Made by a program: the position numbers and the translations under genes | From: Pseudomonadota bacterium | GTDB lineage: Bacteria; Pseudomonadota; Gammaproteobacteria; Burkholderiales; Sulfuriferulaceae | Length of the DNA: 8,569 nucleotides | Reading direction: 5' to 3' | Assembly (NCBI GenBank): GCA_021794855.1 | Contig: JAJYPZ010000032.1 | Span: forward strand, 1-8,569 | In this document: in pieces, positions 1 through 7,010 of the stretch | Layout of the letters: every line of letters begins with the position of its first letter | Position numbering within the stretch: position 1 is the stretch's first letter | The notes under the pieces: model-generated | Database searches by the model: none | Told to the model about the DNA's origin: nothing | What the model saw: the letters and a program-made list of their open reading frames with translations, nothing else

Positions 1-843
1 ATGTAAAAACATCCGCTTCAGGCCCTGTTTGGCCGCCTCGCGGTTGCGGGCAAAATCGCCGTATTTGTCATCGCCGGCAATCGGGAAACCCGAATGGGCA
101 AGATGCACCCGGATCTGATGCGTGCGACCGGACTTCAATTCCGCTTCCAGCAAGGAATAATCCGGCCAGTTTTGCAACAGTCTGAATACGGTATGCGCAG
201 CTTTACCGTCCGCGCTGACCATCACGCGCCGTTCGCCATCGCCGTTTAAATATTTATGCAACGCCAGGGTAACGTGTTGCACCGGATTTTTCCATAAGCC
301 GTATGTTAACGTTAAATAGCGCTTGTTGACGCGATTCTCGCGGAATATATCGTGCAATTTGACCAGCGCGCTGCGCTTGGTGGCAAGAATCAGTGCTCCT
401 GAGGTATCACGGTCGAGGCGATGAGCGAGTTCCAGAAAGCGGCTGTCGGGCATTTCCAGCCGCAATTGTTCGATCACGCCCATGCTGATGCCGCTGCCGC
501 CGTGTACCGCCATGCCGGCCGGTTTGTTTACGATGATGATGGCATCGTCGCGATACAGCACGCGATCGAGCAAGCGTAAACCCTGTTTCGGCAACACAGC
601 GACTCTGGGCGGGGTTTCGGCGACGCGTACCGGCGGAATCCGTACTTCATCGCCCAGTACCAGCTTATGCGCGGCATCGACACGCCCCTTATTCACCCGG
701 ACTTCGCCGGTCCGCAGAATACGGTATAAATGGCTTTTCGGAACGCCTTTCAGGTGCCAGGCCAAAAAATTGTCGATCCGCTGACCTTCCGAAGATTCGT
801 CAACTTTAACGAAAGTAACGGATTCTTTGCGTAAATCATTCAT
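1..843 (-). CDS. rluC: 23S rRNA pseudouridine synthase RluC (C-terminus cut by window edge)
   Basis: RluC converts uridines 955, 2504 and 2580 of 23S rRNA (E. coli numbering) to pseudouridine. The reading frame begins with ATG at 843-841 and stays open for 281 codons to the window edge. E. coli RluC has about 319 residues, so roughly the last 40 are missing. An S4-type RNA-binding domain covers about residues 20-70 (QRIDNFL, then GEVRVNKGRV). The catalytic motif HRLDRDTSG is at residues 141-149, and its aspartate is residue 144, the same number as in E. coli RluC. A second family motif, GRTHQIRVH, is at 239-247. An in-frame stop at 885-883 and the lack of other plausible starts fix the start, although no convincing Shine-Dalgarno sequence precedes it. 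The gene is divergent from rne, an arrangement also found in E. coli. RluC rather than RluD is favoured by this context and by the N-terminal sequence. Confidence 0.96.
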   Translation of the reverse strand, partial: MNDLRKESVTFVKVDESSEGQRIDNFLAWHLKGVPKSHLYRILRTGEVRVNKGRVDAAHKLVLGDEVRIPPVRVAETPPRVAVLPKQGLRLLDRVLYRDDAIIIVNKPAGMAVHGGSGISMGVIEQLRLEMPDSRFLELAHRLDRDTSGALILATKRSALVKLHDIFRENRVNKRYLTLTYGLWKNPVQHVTLALHKYLNGDGERRVMVSADGKAAHTVFRLLQNWPDYSLLEAELKSGRTHQIRVHLAHSGFPIAGDDKYGDFARNREAAKQGLKRMFLH

Positions 844-935
844 TTTGCATATACTGGCAATACTTTCTGCGATGACTGATGATTAATATTCAGATAAAAC
901 TTTGATCGTGCACCGGCCCGGTCGTCCCGGAAGTA

Positions 936-953
936 AAATTAACCGGTTAATTT
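936..953. repeat. 18-base perfect palindrome, operator-like
   Basis: AAATTAACCGGTTAATTT reads the same on both strands with no mismatch and no spacer. It is centred 101 bases upstream of the rluC start. With no loop and no following T-run it is not an intrinsic terminator, and a dyad of this kind is typical of a homodimeric regulator site. I do not recognise the cognate protein. Confidence 0.5.
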
Positions 954-973
954 CGCTCACCGGAACTCTCAAG

Positions 974-1013
974 CCCGGCAGATTTTGGCAATTATACACC
1001 CCAAGCTGCCGGG
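974..1013. repeat. Inverted repeat (8-base arms) in the rluC-rne gap
   Basis: CCCGGCAG at 974-981 is the exact reverse complement of CTGCCGGG at 1006-1013. Inside the arms, TTGG (985-988) can pair with CCAA (1001-1004) across a small internal loop, leaving a 12-base apical loop. As RNA this would be a stable stem-loop on either strand. No T-run follows, so it is not a terminator. A perfect minus-strand TATAAT (996-991) lies between the arms. Confidence 0.5.
991..996 (-). promoter_or_regulatory. Candidate rluC -10 element (TATAAT)
   Basis: Read on the minus strand, bases 996-991 are a perfect TATAAT pointing towards rluC. The best -35 at a tolerable distance is TTCCGT (1021-1016, 19-base spacer), which is poor. 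Transcription from here would give an rluC leader of about 140 bases containing the 936-953 palindrome. The call rests almost entirely on the -10 match. Confidence 0.28.
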
Positions 1014-1360
1014 ACACGGAAGGATCCAAGGTTGCATAGTGCGCCTGGCTCCATGCAAGTAGCGATAGTAAGTATATTTTAGCGCGCGTAACGCAACCCG
1101 GCTTGAAAATAGTTCGCACACGCCAATCCGCATTGGTTATGACCCGATAGCATCTTTTGTCGCTCAGGCACCCAAATGAAACAAAACAAGTTGCCCACAC
1201 AAAGATACTTATCCTTGTCACCCCACCCGCCGATTGTGCATTTTAGAACGCACCCTGGTTTTATTGATGATGTTAAACACCGTTACCCCACTATGCATCC
1301 GCATGCTCGCTTATCCCGATCGCCCGAACCGGCAGAATTTTTCGGGATTGGACTACGCTG

Positions 1361-1366
1361 TATAAA
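1361..1366 (+). promoter_or_regulatory. Candidate rne -10 element (TATAAA)
   Basis: TATAAA at 1361-1366 is the best plus-strand -10 candidate near rne. No good -35 is found at 16-18 bases; the T-rich stretch around 1338-1343 is the only option. A start near 1373 would give a leader of about 54 bases consisting mostly of the hairpin at 1394-1414. Promoters further upstream are possible given the size of the gap. Confidence 0.25.
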
Positions 1367-1393
1367 CTGCGCTTTGTGGTAGTGTGCTTATCG

Positions 1394-1414
1394 TCCCGTG
1401 TATCGCGCGCGGGA
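1394..1414 (+). promoter_or_regulatory. Leader hairpin burying the rne Shine-Dalgarno
   Basis: The arms 1394-1401 (TCCCGTGT) and 1407-1414 (GCGCGGGA) form eight pairs, of which two are G-U, with a five-base loop ATCGC. The first five pairs (U-A, three C-G, G-C) are Watson-Crick. The only Shine-Dalgarno-like sequence before rne is GGGAG at 1411-1415, 11 bases from the ATG, and four of its five bases lie in the 3' arm. Folding would therefore limit ribosome access. RNase E in E. coli is autoregulated through its leader, so a structural switch here is plausible, though not shown. Confidence 0.5.
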
Positions 1415-1426
1415 GAAAACAAGTAA

Positions 1427-4400
1427 ATGAAACGCATGTTATTTAATGCAACGCAAGCCGAAGAGCTGCGCGTCGCCATTGTAGACGGTCAGAAATTAGT
1501 TGATCTGGACATTGAATCAGCCAACAAGGAGCAACGCAAAAGTAATATTTACAAGGGCGTCGTCACCCGGGTAGAACCGAGCCTGGAAGCTGCCTTTATC
1601 GATTACGGCAACGACCGGCACGGTTTTTTGCCGTTCAAGGAACTGTCCCGCGCCTGCTATTCCACCGGCGCGTCGGAATCGGGCCGTCCCCGCATCCAGG
1701 ATGTGTTGCGCGAAGGCCACGAAATTATCGTCCAGGTCGAAAAAGACGAGCGCGGCAATAAAGGCGCGGCATTGACCACTTATATCAGCCTTGCCGGACG
1801 CTATCTGGTGCTGATGCCGAACAACCCTCGCGGCGGCGGCGTCTCGCGACGGATCGAAGGCGAAGAGCGCAACGAACTGCGCGATGTCATGGCTCAACTC
1901 GAAATTCCGGCAGGCATGAGCATTATTGCCCGTACCGCCGGGATAGGCCGTGGGGTCGAAGAATTGCAGTGGGACCTGAATTATCTGCTGCAGTTATGGA
2001 GCGCCATCGACAGCGCCGCCAACCATCAGAAAGGCACTTTCCTGATTTATCAGGAAAGCAGTCTGGTCATACGCGCCATCCGCGACTATTTTCAGCCCGA
2101 TATCGGCGAGATCCTGATCGATACCGAAGAAGTCTACGAGCAGGCGCACCAATTCATGGCGCATGTCATGCCCGGCAACGTCCACAAGGTGAAACTCTAT
2201 ACCGACGACGTGCCGCTGTTTTCGCGCTTCCAGATTGAGCATCAGATCGAAACCGCCTATTCGCGCGAAGTCAGCCTGCCCTCCGGCGGCGCGATTGTCA
2301 TCGACCATACCGAAGCGCTGGTGTCGGTCGACGTCAACTCCGCGCGCTCGACGCGCGGCTCCGACATCGAACAGACCGCATTTACCACCAATCTGGAAGC
2401 GGCGGAAGAAGTAGCCCGGCAATTGCGGTTACGCGATCTGGGCGGCCTGGTCGTTATCGACTTTATCGACATGGAAAGCCAGCGCAATCAAAGGGATGTG
2501 GAGAATCGTTTACGCGATGCCCTGCACTATGACCGCGCCCGGGTGCAATTCGGCAAAATCTCGAAATTCGGTTTGATGGAACTATCGCGCCAGCGCCTGC
2601 AGCCTTCGCTGGGCGAATCGAGCCACCAGCCCTGCCCGCGCTGCAGCGGCACCGGCTTTATCCGCGGCATAGAATCCACCGCACTGCATATCCTGCGCAT
2701 CATTCAGGAACAGGCGATGAAAGATTACACCGGCGCCATCCATGCGCAGATTCCCGTCGATGTGGCCACGTTTCTGCTGAACGAAAAACGGGCCGATATC
2801 GTTGCGATCGAGTCGCGCCTGAAGGTTAATGTCGTTCTCATCCCCAATATTTATCTCGTCACGCCGCATTATAAAATTACCCGTTTGCGCCATGACGAAA
2901 TCAATCCGCTGGAATTGGTGACGCCGAGCTATCAGCTCAGCGAAACCATAGAAGAGTCGACGCCTGCCGAAATCAAAAAAGAAAACAAATCGGCCGTTCA
3001 AATTCCGGTCGTCCACGGCATTACGCCATCCAAACCCGCTCCGATAATCGCCGAAAAAATCGCCGCCGTAATCCCGACGGCGTTACCGGCTCCGACCAAA
3101 GCAAGCCTGGTAGGGCGCATTCTGAGCTGGCTGCAAAAATTCAATGACAGCAAACCGGCTGTCACGGTTGCTGACGAAAAACCGGCTGTAGCGCTCACAA
3201 CGCCCGAACTGCGTACCGCTTCGGGGGATAACAACCGTAATCGAAATCGCTCTCGTACCGAACGCAGCGAGCCTCGCCTGCCTAATCCCGCTGTCCGCAA
3301 CGAAGTCAAAAACGAAGCCGCCATCGAGCAGACCGGCCGCCCCGAGCGGTTGCCCCGTCCGGAACGCCAGCCGCGTCCGGATCGCAATCCAGCCGAGAAT
3401 GCCGTCAACCCGAATGCAGACAAAGCGGTGAAACCCGAATCCGCCAGAAAACCGAGACCGCCCCGGCAACCTCGTCCGGCAGCCGGCAACGAGAATGGGA
3501 ACGCTTTGCCCGTACCGGACGAAGGGGCCAATGTCCAGAACAACAACGCGGCAACGCCCCAGGCACCGAGACCGCGACGCAGTCGCGACCCGGTTGCCGA
3601 CGAAAACGTAGCGATCACCGAACCGATTGCGGACGTTAGCGATAATTCGAGCGCAGACGGCACGGCAACGCGCGAACCACGCAGCCGCCGGGGCAGACGC
3701 GGTGGCCGTCGCGAACGCAGGCCCGATCAGATTAATAAATCCGAAGCCAACGAAAACATGCCGGCAGATCAACAGGAAGCGTCGGAATCAACTACGATAG
3801 TAGCGGACGGACGGCAGCCGCATGCCGCACAGAACGCAGCGACCCGCTCTGCCGCGGAACCGGAAACAGCAGCACCGGAAACGAACGCAAGTACGAACAG
3901 CGATACGATCAAAGATCTGCCTTCGCATTCGGATGCGGACGTCGCAGAGGTAATCGATGCCGGCAGCAATGCCGATAATTTGATTACGGCCGATAACAAA
4001 CCCGTGCTCGCTGCCCAGATGGATATCTTCACTACTGATCCTGCCGTTCCGCAAGCGCAAGAAAGCGCGCGGACAGCTACGCCTACACCATCGGGATCGC
4101 AGGCTACCTCGCAATCCAAACCTATCGATACCTTGCTGGCTGAATTATTAGCGCCTGCCAGTGACGCAGGAAACCTGCAAATGGTCGAAACTCAAAGTAC
4201 GGCGGAAGTTTTGCCGGAAGCGGTTGCGCCGAAACCCGGCAAAACACAACGGACCAAACCGGCTGCCGTCGATCTTGCCGAAGAAGCGCCTTTGCAGCAG
4301 GTGGAAACCAGAGCCGATGTGCCTGAGCCTGCCGTTACCGCCGAAACGGCAGCCAAACCGTCGCGTCAAAAACGATCCGCACCGGAGCATGCTCAGCCGG

Positions 4401-4441
4401 AAACGACACCCGAACTGATACAGATAGAAACCAAAGCTTGA
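1427..4441 (+). CDS. rne: Ribonuclease E, degradosome scaffold endonuclease
   Basis: RNase E cleaves AU-rich single-stranded RNA, starting mRNA decay and maturing 5S, 16S and tRNA precursors, and scaffolds the degradosome at the inner membrane. The N-terminus [10 protein letters not shown] aligns with E. coli, fixing the start. The S1 domain covers about residues 38-125. The 5'-monophosphate sensor residues V128, R169 and T170 are at the E. coli numbers. The DNase I-like domain carries metal-binding D302 (VSVDVNS) and D345 (VVIDFID), matching E. coli D303 and D346. The zinc-link CPRC has C403 and C406. Residues from about 505 to 1004 are low in complexity, as expected of the disordered scaffold half. 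That half contains a likely membrane-targeting amphipathic helix (558-574, [12 protein letters not shown]) and arginine-rich tracts at 603-618, 638-684, 713-719 and 749-765, the last resembling RNA- or helicase-binding segments. At 1004 residues it is close to the E. coli length of 1061 and much longer than RNase G. Confidence 0.98.
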   Translation: MKRMLFNATQAEELRVAIVDGQKLVDLDIESANKEQRKSNIYKGVVTRVEPSLEAAFIDYGNDRHGFLPFKELSRACYSTGASESGRPRIQDVLREGHEIIVQVEKDERGNKGAALTTYISLAGRYLVLMPNNPRGGGVSRRIEGEERNELRDVMAQLEIPAGMSIIARTAGIGRGVEELQWDLNYLLQLWSAIDSAANHQKGTFLIYQESSLVIRAIRDYFQPDIGEILIDTEEVYEQAHQFMAHVMPGNVHKVKLYTDDVPLFSRFQIEHQIETAYSREVSLPSGGAIVIDHTEALVSVDVNSARSTRGSDIEQTAFTTNLEAAEEVARQLRLRDLGGLVVIDFIDMESQRNQRDVENRLRDALHYDRARVQFGKISKFGLMELSRQRLQPSLGESSHQPCPRCSGTGFIRGIESTALHILRIIQEQAMKDYTGAIHAQIPVDVATFLLNEKRADIVAIESRLKVNVVLIPNIYLVTPHYKITRLRHDEINPLELVTPSYQLSETIEESTPAEIKKENKSAVQIPVVHGITPSKPAPIIAEKIAAVIPTALPAPTKASLVGRILSWLQKFNDSKPAVTVADEKPAVALTTPELRTASGDNNRNRNRSRTERSEPRLPNPAVRNEVKNEAAIEQTGRPERLPRPERQPRPDRNPAENAVNPNADKAVKPESARKPRPPRQPRPAAGNENGNALPVPDEGANVQNNNAATPQAPRPRRSRDPVADENVAITEPIADVSDNSSADGTATREPRSRRGRRGGRRERRPDQINKSEANENMPADQQEASESTTIVADGRQPHAAQNAATRSAAEPETAAPETNASTNSDTIKDLPSHSDADVAEVIDAGSNADNLITADNKPVLAAQMDIFTTDPAVPQAQESARTATPTPSGSQATSQSKPIDTLLAELLAPASDAGNLQMVETQSTAEVLPEAVAPKPGKTQRTKPAAVDLAEEAPLQQVETRADVPEPAVTAETAAKPSRQKRSAPEHAQPETTPELIQIETKA

Positions 4442-4447
4442 AGGATG

Positions 4448-4491
4448 CCGGTGGCTGCTCCCGCATAAGGAGCAGTTCACCGGTGTTTTTT
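4448..4491 (+). terminator. Rho-independent terminator of rne
   Basis: An outer stem CCGGTG (4448-4453) / CACCGG (4478-4483) stacks on an inner stem CTGCTCC (4455-4461) / GGAGCAG (4469-4475). The two are joined through one G-U wobble and a single bulged T. The loop is seven bases, and six Ts follow at 4486-4491. The hairpin begins 6 bases after the rne stop codon. On the minus strand there is no T-run, so it acts for rne and not for uup. Confidence 0.9.
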
Positions 4492-4560
4492 ACTACCACT
4501 GCCGGTTTCGGCATTCGAATCGACCGGAACCACGCTCCGACCGATTCCAACTTGCATTAC

Positions 4561-4578
4561 AAACGCATCTGCGTTTTT
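4561..4578. terminator. Short hairpin between convergent rne and uup
   Basis: AAACGC (4561-4566) pairs with GCGTTT (4571-4576) around an ATCT loop. Five Ts (4574-4578) end the plus-strand copy and three Ts end the minus-strand copy. It could back up the rne terminator or be a weak terminator for uup, whose stop codon is 22 bases away on the other side. Only six pairs form, three of them A-T, so termination is uncertain. No better uup terminator is visible in the 159-base gap. Confidence 0.35.
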
Positions 4579-4600
4579 CTCGCGTTTACGCGGCGCTCTG

Positions 4601-6511
4601 TCATTGAGCCGCCTGTCTCGCTTCCAACATTTCCCAGCGCTCCAGCGCTGCCGACAGATCGGCTTCGATTTGGTCCGCCTCTTGCTTCAGCTCTTTCACC
4701 AGGTCGGGTTTTTCCGTGTATAAAGTCGGGGCTGCCAATTGCTCCAGCACTGCCGCCTGACGCGATTCCAGCGCCTGTATCGTCGCGGGCAATCCGTCCA
4801 GTTCCTGTTTTTCCTTCCAGCTCAAGACGCTACCGCTTTTTACCGGCTCCGCAGCAAGCGGTTTGACAGACGCCGACTTGCGTGGCGTCGCAACGTCGGC
4901 CCCATTCGTTTTTGTTCTCTGCATCAGCCAGTCTTCATATCCGCCGACGTACTCGCGCAAGAAACCATCGCCTTCGAAAGCGATGACGTGGGTAACGATA
5001 TTATCCAGAAACGTCCGGTCGTGAGACACCAGCAGCACGGTGCCGGGATAATCCTGCAATAATTCTTCCAGCAATTCCAGCGTATCGATATCGAGATCGT
5101 TGGTCGGCTCGTCGAGCACCAGAATATTCGCAGGCCGCGTAAACAATCGCGCCAGCAATAAACGGTTACGCTCGCCGCCCGACAGGGATTTTACCGGGGA
5201 GCGCGATCGTTCCGGCGCAAACAGAAAGTCTTCCAGATAACTAATGACATGTTTGCGTTCGCCGCCGATCTCCACGTAATCGCCGCCCTGACTGATGGTA
5301 TCGGCCACCGTCGCTTCTTCATCCAGCTGGGTGCGGAATTGATCGAAGTACGCCACGGAAAGATTGCTGCCCAGCTTGACTTCGCCGCTGTCGGGAGCAA
5401 TTTCGCCCAGTATCAGTTTGATCAGCGTCGTTTTACCGATACCGTTAGGGCCGACCAGACCGATTTTGTCGCCGCGCTGGATGACTCCGCTGAAATCGCG
5501 GATCAGAACGCGATCGCCATACGATTTGCCGACATGAACCAACTCGGCGACGCGCTTGCCGGAGCGTTCGCCGCTGTCGACATTCAAATTGACCTGGCCG
5601 AGATGGTTGCGCCGCTCGCTGCGCACCACGCGCAATTGCTCCAGACGGCGCACCCGACCTTCGTTGCGGGTACGGCGCGCCTGCACGCCCTTGCGTATCC
5701 ATACCTCTTCCTGTGCCAGAAATTTATCGAATTTGGCCTGCTCGACCGCTTCGATGGCCAATTGCTCGATTTTAAGGCGCTGGTAATCGGAAAAATCGCC
5801 CTCGAAACTGCGCAATTTTCCACGGTCGAGCTCGATAATCTGTTGCGCGATATTATTCAGGAAACGCCGGTCGTGGGTGATCACCACTACGCCGCCGGCG
5901 TAATTGCGGATTAATTCCTCCAGCCATTCGATGGAACTCAGATCGAGATGGTTGGTGGGCTCGTCGAGCAGCAGCAGATCCGGTTCCGCCACCAGCGCCC
6001 GCGCCAGAGCAACTCTCTTTTTAAGTCCGCCCGACAAGGTGCCGACCAGTACGTCCTCGGGCAATTTGAGTTTGCTCAACGCCGTTTCGACGCGGGCCTG
6101 CAAGGTCCAGCCGTCGAGCGCTTCGAGCGCGGTTTGCAGCGTTTGCATCTGCGTCATCAAGGCTTCGAAATCGGCCTCGGGTTCGCCCATTTTATGCGTC
6201 ACCACATGATAATCCAGCAGCAGCCGGCTTGCATCACCCAACCCAAGAGCGACCGCTTCGTAAACCGTATGCGCAGGGTCCAGTACCGGCTCCTGCGGCA
6301 CATATCCCAGCTTCATGCCGGGCTGCCGCCATACCACCCCGTCGTCGGGCGGGTATTCCCCAGCCAGCACTTTCAGCAGGCTTGATTTTCCAGCCCCGTT
6401 ACGACCTATCAGGCCTAAATGCGTTCCGGGCTCTATTACCCAGCTCGCCCGGTCCAGCAGGGCGAAATGGCCGAATGCCAAAGAAGCGTTTTCTATCGTT
6501 AATAACGGCAT
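4601..6511 (-). CDS. uup: ABC-F family ATPase Uup
   Basis: Uup is a soluble tandem ABC ATPase of the ABC-F group. In E. coli its loss raises precise transposon excision; it binds branched DNA and interacts genetically with ribosome-associated ABC-F proteins. The 636 residues match E. coli Uup (635). The first ATPase domain has Walker A GRNGAGKS (36-43), signature LSGG (159-162), Walker B LLLLDEPTNHLD (179-190) and switch His 213. The interdomain linker (about 240-316) carries the Uup-like AQEEVWIRKGVQARRTRNEG (266-285), typical of the P-site tRNA interaction region. The second domain has Walker A GPNGIGKTT (354-362), LSGGERNR (443-450), Walker B LDEPTNDLD (466-474) and His 497. A C-terminal helical segment (about 563-630) matches the coiled coil that binds DNA in Uup. 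There are no membrane segments, so it is not a transporter. A weak GAG a few bases before the ATG serves as ribosome binding site. It lies 31 bases after rnhA with no terminator between, suggesting co-transcription. Confidence 0.95.
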   Translation of the reverse strand: MPLLTIENASLAFGHFALLDRASWVIEPGTHLGLIGRNGAGKSSLLKVLAGEYPPDDGVVWRQPGMKLGYVPQEPVLDPAHTVYEAVALGLGDASRLLLDYHVVTHKMGEPEADFEALMTQMQTLQTALEALDGWTLQARVETALSKLKLPEDVLVGTLSGGLKKRVALARALVAEPDLLLLDEPTNHLDLSSIEWLEELIRNYAGGVVVITHDRRFLNNIAQQIIELDRGKLRSFEGDFSDYQRLKIEQLAIEAVEQAKFDKFLAQEEVWIRKGVQARRTRNEGRVRRLEQLRVVRSERRNHLGQVNLNVDSGERSGKRVAELVHVGKSYGDRVLIRDFSGVIQRGDKIGLVGPNGIGKTTLIKLILGEIAPDSGEVKLGSNLSVAYFDQFRTQLDEEATVADTISQGGDYVEIGGERKHVISYLEDFLFAPERSRSPVKSLSGGERNRLLLARLFTRPANILVLDEPTNDLDIDTLELLEELLQDYPGTVLLVSHDRTFLDNIVTHVIAFEGDGFLREYVGGYEDWLMQRTKTNGADVATPRKSASVKPLAAEPVKSGSVLSWKEKQELDGLPATIQALESRQAAVLEQLAAPTLYTEKPDLVKELKQEADQIEADLSAALERWEMLEARQAAQ

Positions 6512-6542
6512 AAATCTCGTCTATCAAAAAATCGGTTTAAAA

Positions 6543-7010
6543 TCAATTTTGCTGCTGTTGCGCAACACCCATATTCGCCAGCGCGTCGGCACGCTCGTTG
6601 CCGGCATGCCCGGCATGACCCTTGACCCAGATCCATTGCACGTCGTGCAATGCAGCCACAGCATCGAGCCGTTGCCATAAATCCACGTTTTTGACCGGCC
6701 CGTTCGCGCTGGTGCGCCAGGCGCGTTTTTTCCAGTTCGGCAGCCACTCCGATATGCCTTTGAGCACATATTGCGAATCGGCATGCAATAACACCCGGCT
6801 GCGCACTTTCAGGCTTTCCAGAGCGGCGATTACCGCCATCAGTTCCATCCGGTTATTGGTAGTCAGCGCTTCGCCGCCGAATAACTCTTTACGGTGTGCC
6901 CCGCTAACCAGCAACGCGCCCCATCCACCCACGCCCGGATTGCCCTTGCAGGCGCCATCGGTATAAATCTCGACCACCGGCAATTCACTCATAATCTGTT
7001 TTTCTTCCAT
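6543..7010 (-). CDS. rnhA: Ribonuclease HI
   Basis: RNase HI cuts the RNA strand of RNA:DNA hybrids, removing R-loops and helping clear primers. The catalytic residues are D18 ([12 protein letters not shown]), E56 (NNRMEL), D78 (HADSQY), H132 (KGHAGH) and D142 (NERADALAN). Each is offset by exactly 8 from E. coli D10, E48, D70, H124 and D134, so the enzyme looks intact. The long form has 155 residues, the E. coli length. A second in-frame ATG at 6992 ([13 protein letters not shown]) would put the first aspartate at residue 12, nearer the usual spacing, and would overlap the yafS stop by 8 bases (ATGAGTGA), a common translational-coupling arrangement. The upstream start has AGGG 8 bases before it; the inner start has GGAAG 11 bases before it. 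I give the longer form, but the inner start is about as likely. In E. coli rnhA adjoins dnaQ, whereas here uup follows. Confidence 0.96.
   Translation of the reverse strand: MEEKQIMSELPVVEIYTDGACKGNPGVGGWGALLVSGAHRKELFGGEALTTNNRMELMAVIAALESLKVRSRVLLHADSQYVLKGISEWLPNWKKRAWRTSANGPVKNVDLWQRLDAVAALHDVQWIWVKGHAGHAGNERADALANMGVAQQQQN

Larger units (their letters stand above)
844..1426. other. Divergent rluC-rne intergenic region
   Basis: This gap of 583 bases has no convincing gene. It must hold the rluC promoter (minus strand) and the rne promoter and leader (plus strand). In E. coli the same gap contains a 361-nt rne 5' UTR through which RNase E represses its own mRNA. Visible here are an 18-base perfect palindrome (936-953), a dyad with 8-base arms (974-981 and 1006-1013), a small hairpin with 5-base arms (1123-1127 and 1132-1136, loop CCGC), a 6-base inverted repeat (1032-1037 and 1053-1058), and a hairpin that takes in the rne ribosome binding site (1394-1414). 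Whether any of this is homologous to the E. coli rne leader needs a covariance-model search. Two short open frames in the gap (1176-1382 plus, 883-1221 minus) have no recognisable product. Confidence 0.8.

Noticed and set aside
883..1221. 112-codon minus-strand open frame between rluC and rne
   Set aside because: It spans the palindromes and the candidate promoter, has no ribosome binding site and no recognisable domain, and would sit directly before rluC in the same reading frame after a stop.
1348..1366. TTGGAC followed by TATAAA as a sigma-70 promoter pair for rne
   Set aside because: The spacer is only 7 bases, far too short, so TTGGAC cannot be the -35 partner of this -10.
1176..1382. 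68-codon plus-strand open frame upstream of rne
   Set aside because: No ribosome binding site, odd composition rich in His, Pro and Arg, and no recognisable family; it fits a chance frame in a leader region.
2998..3772. Two long minus-strand open frames (221 and 229 codons) antisense to the rne tail
   Set aside because: They overlap each other in different frames opposite a compositionally biased coding sequence, which commonly leaves antisense frames open. Neither encodes a recognisable domain.
5249..5914. 221-codon plus-strand open frame opposite uup
   Set aside because: It is the mirror of a highly conserved ABC-F coding sequence with all ATPase motifs on the minus strand; its translation has no domain signature.
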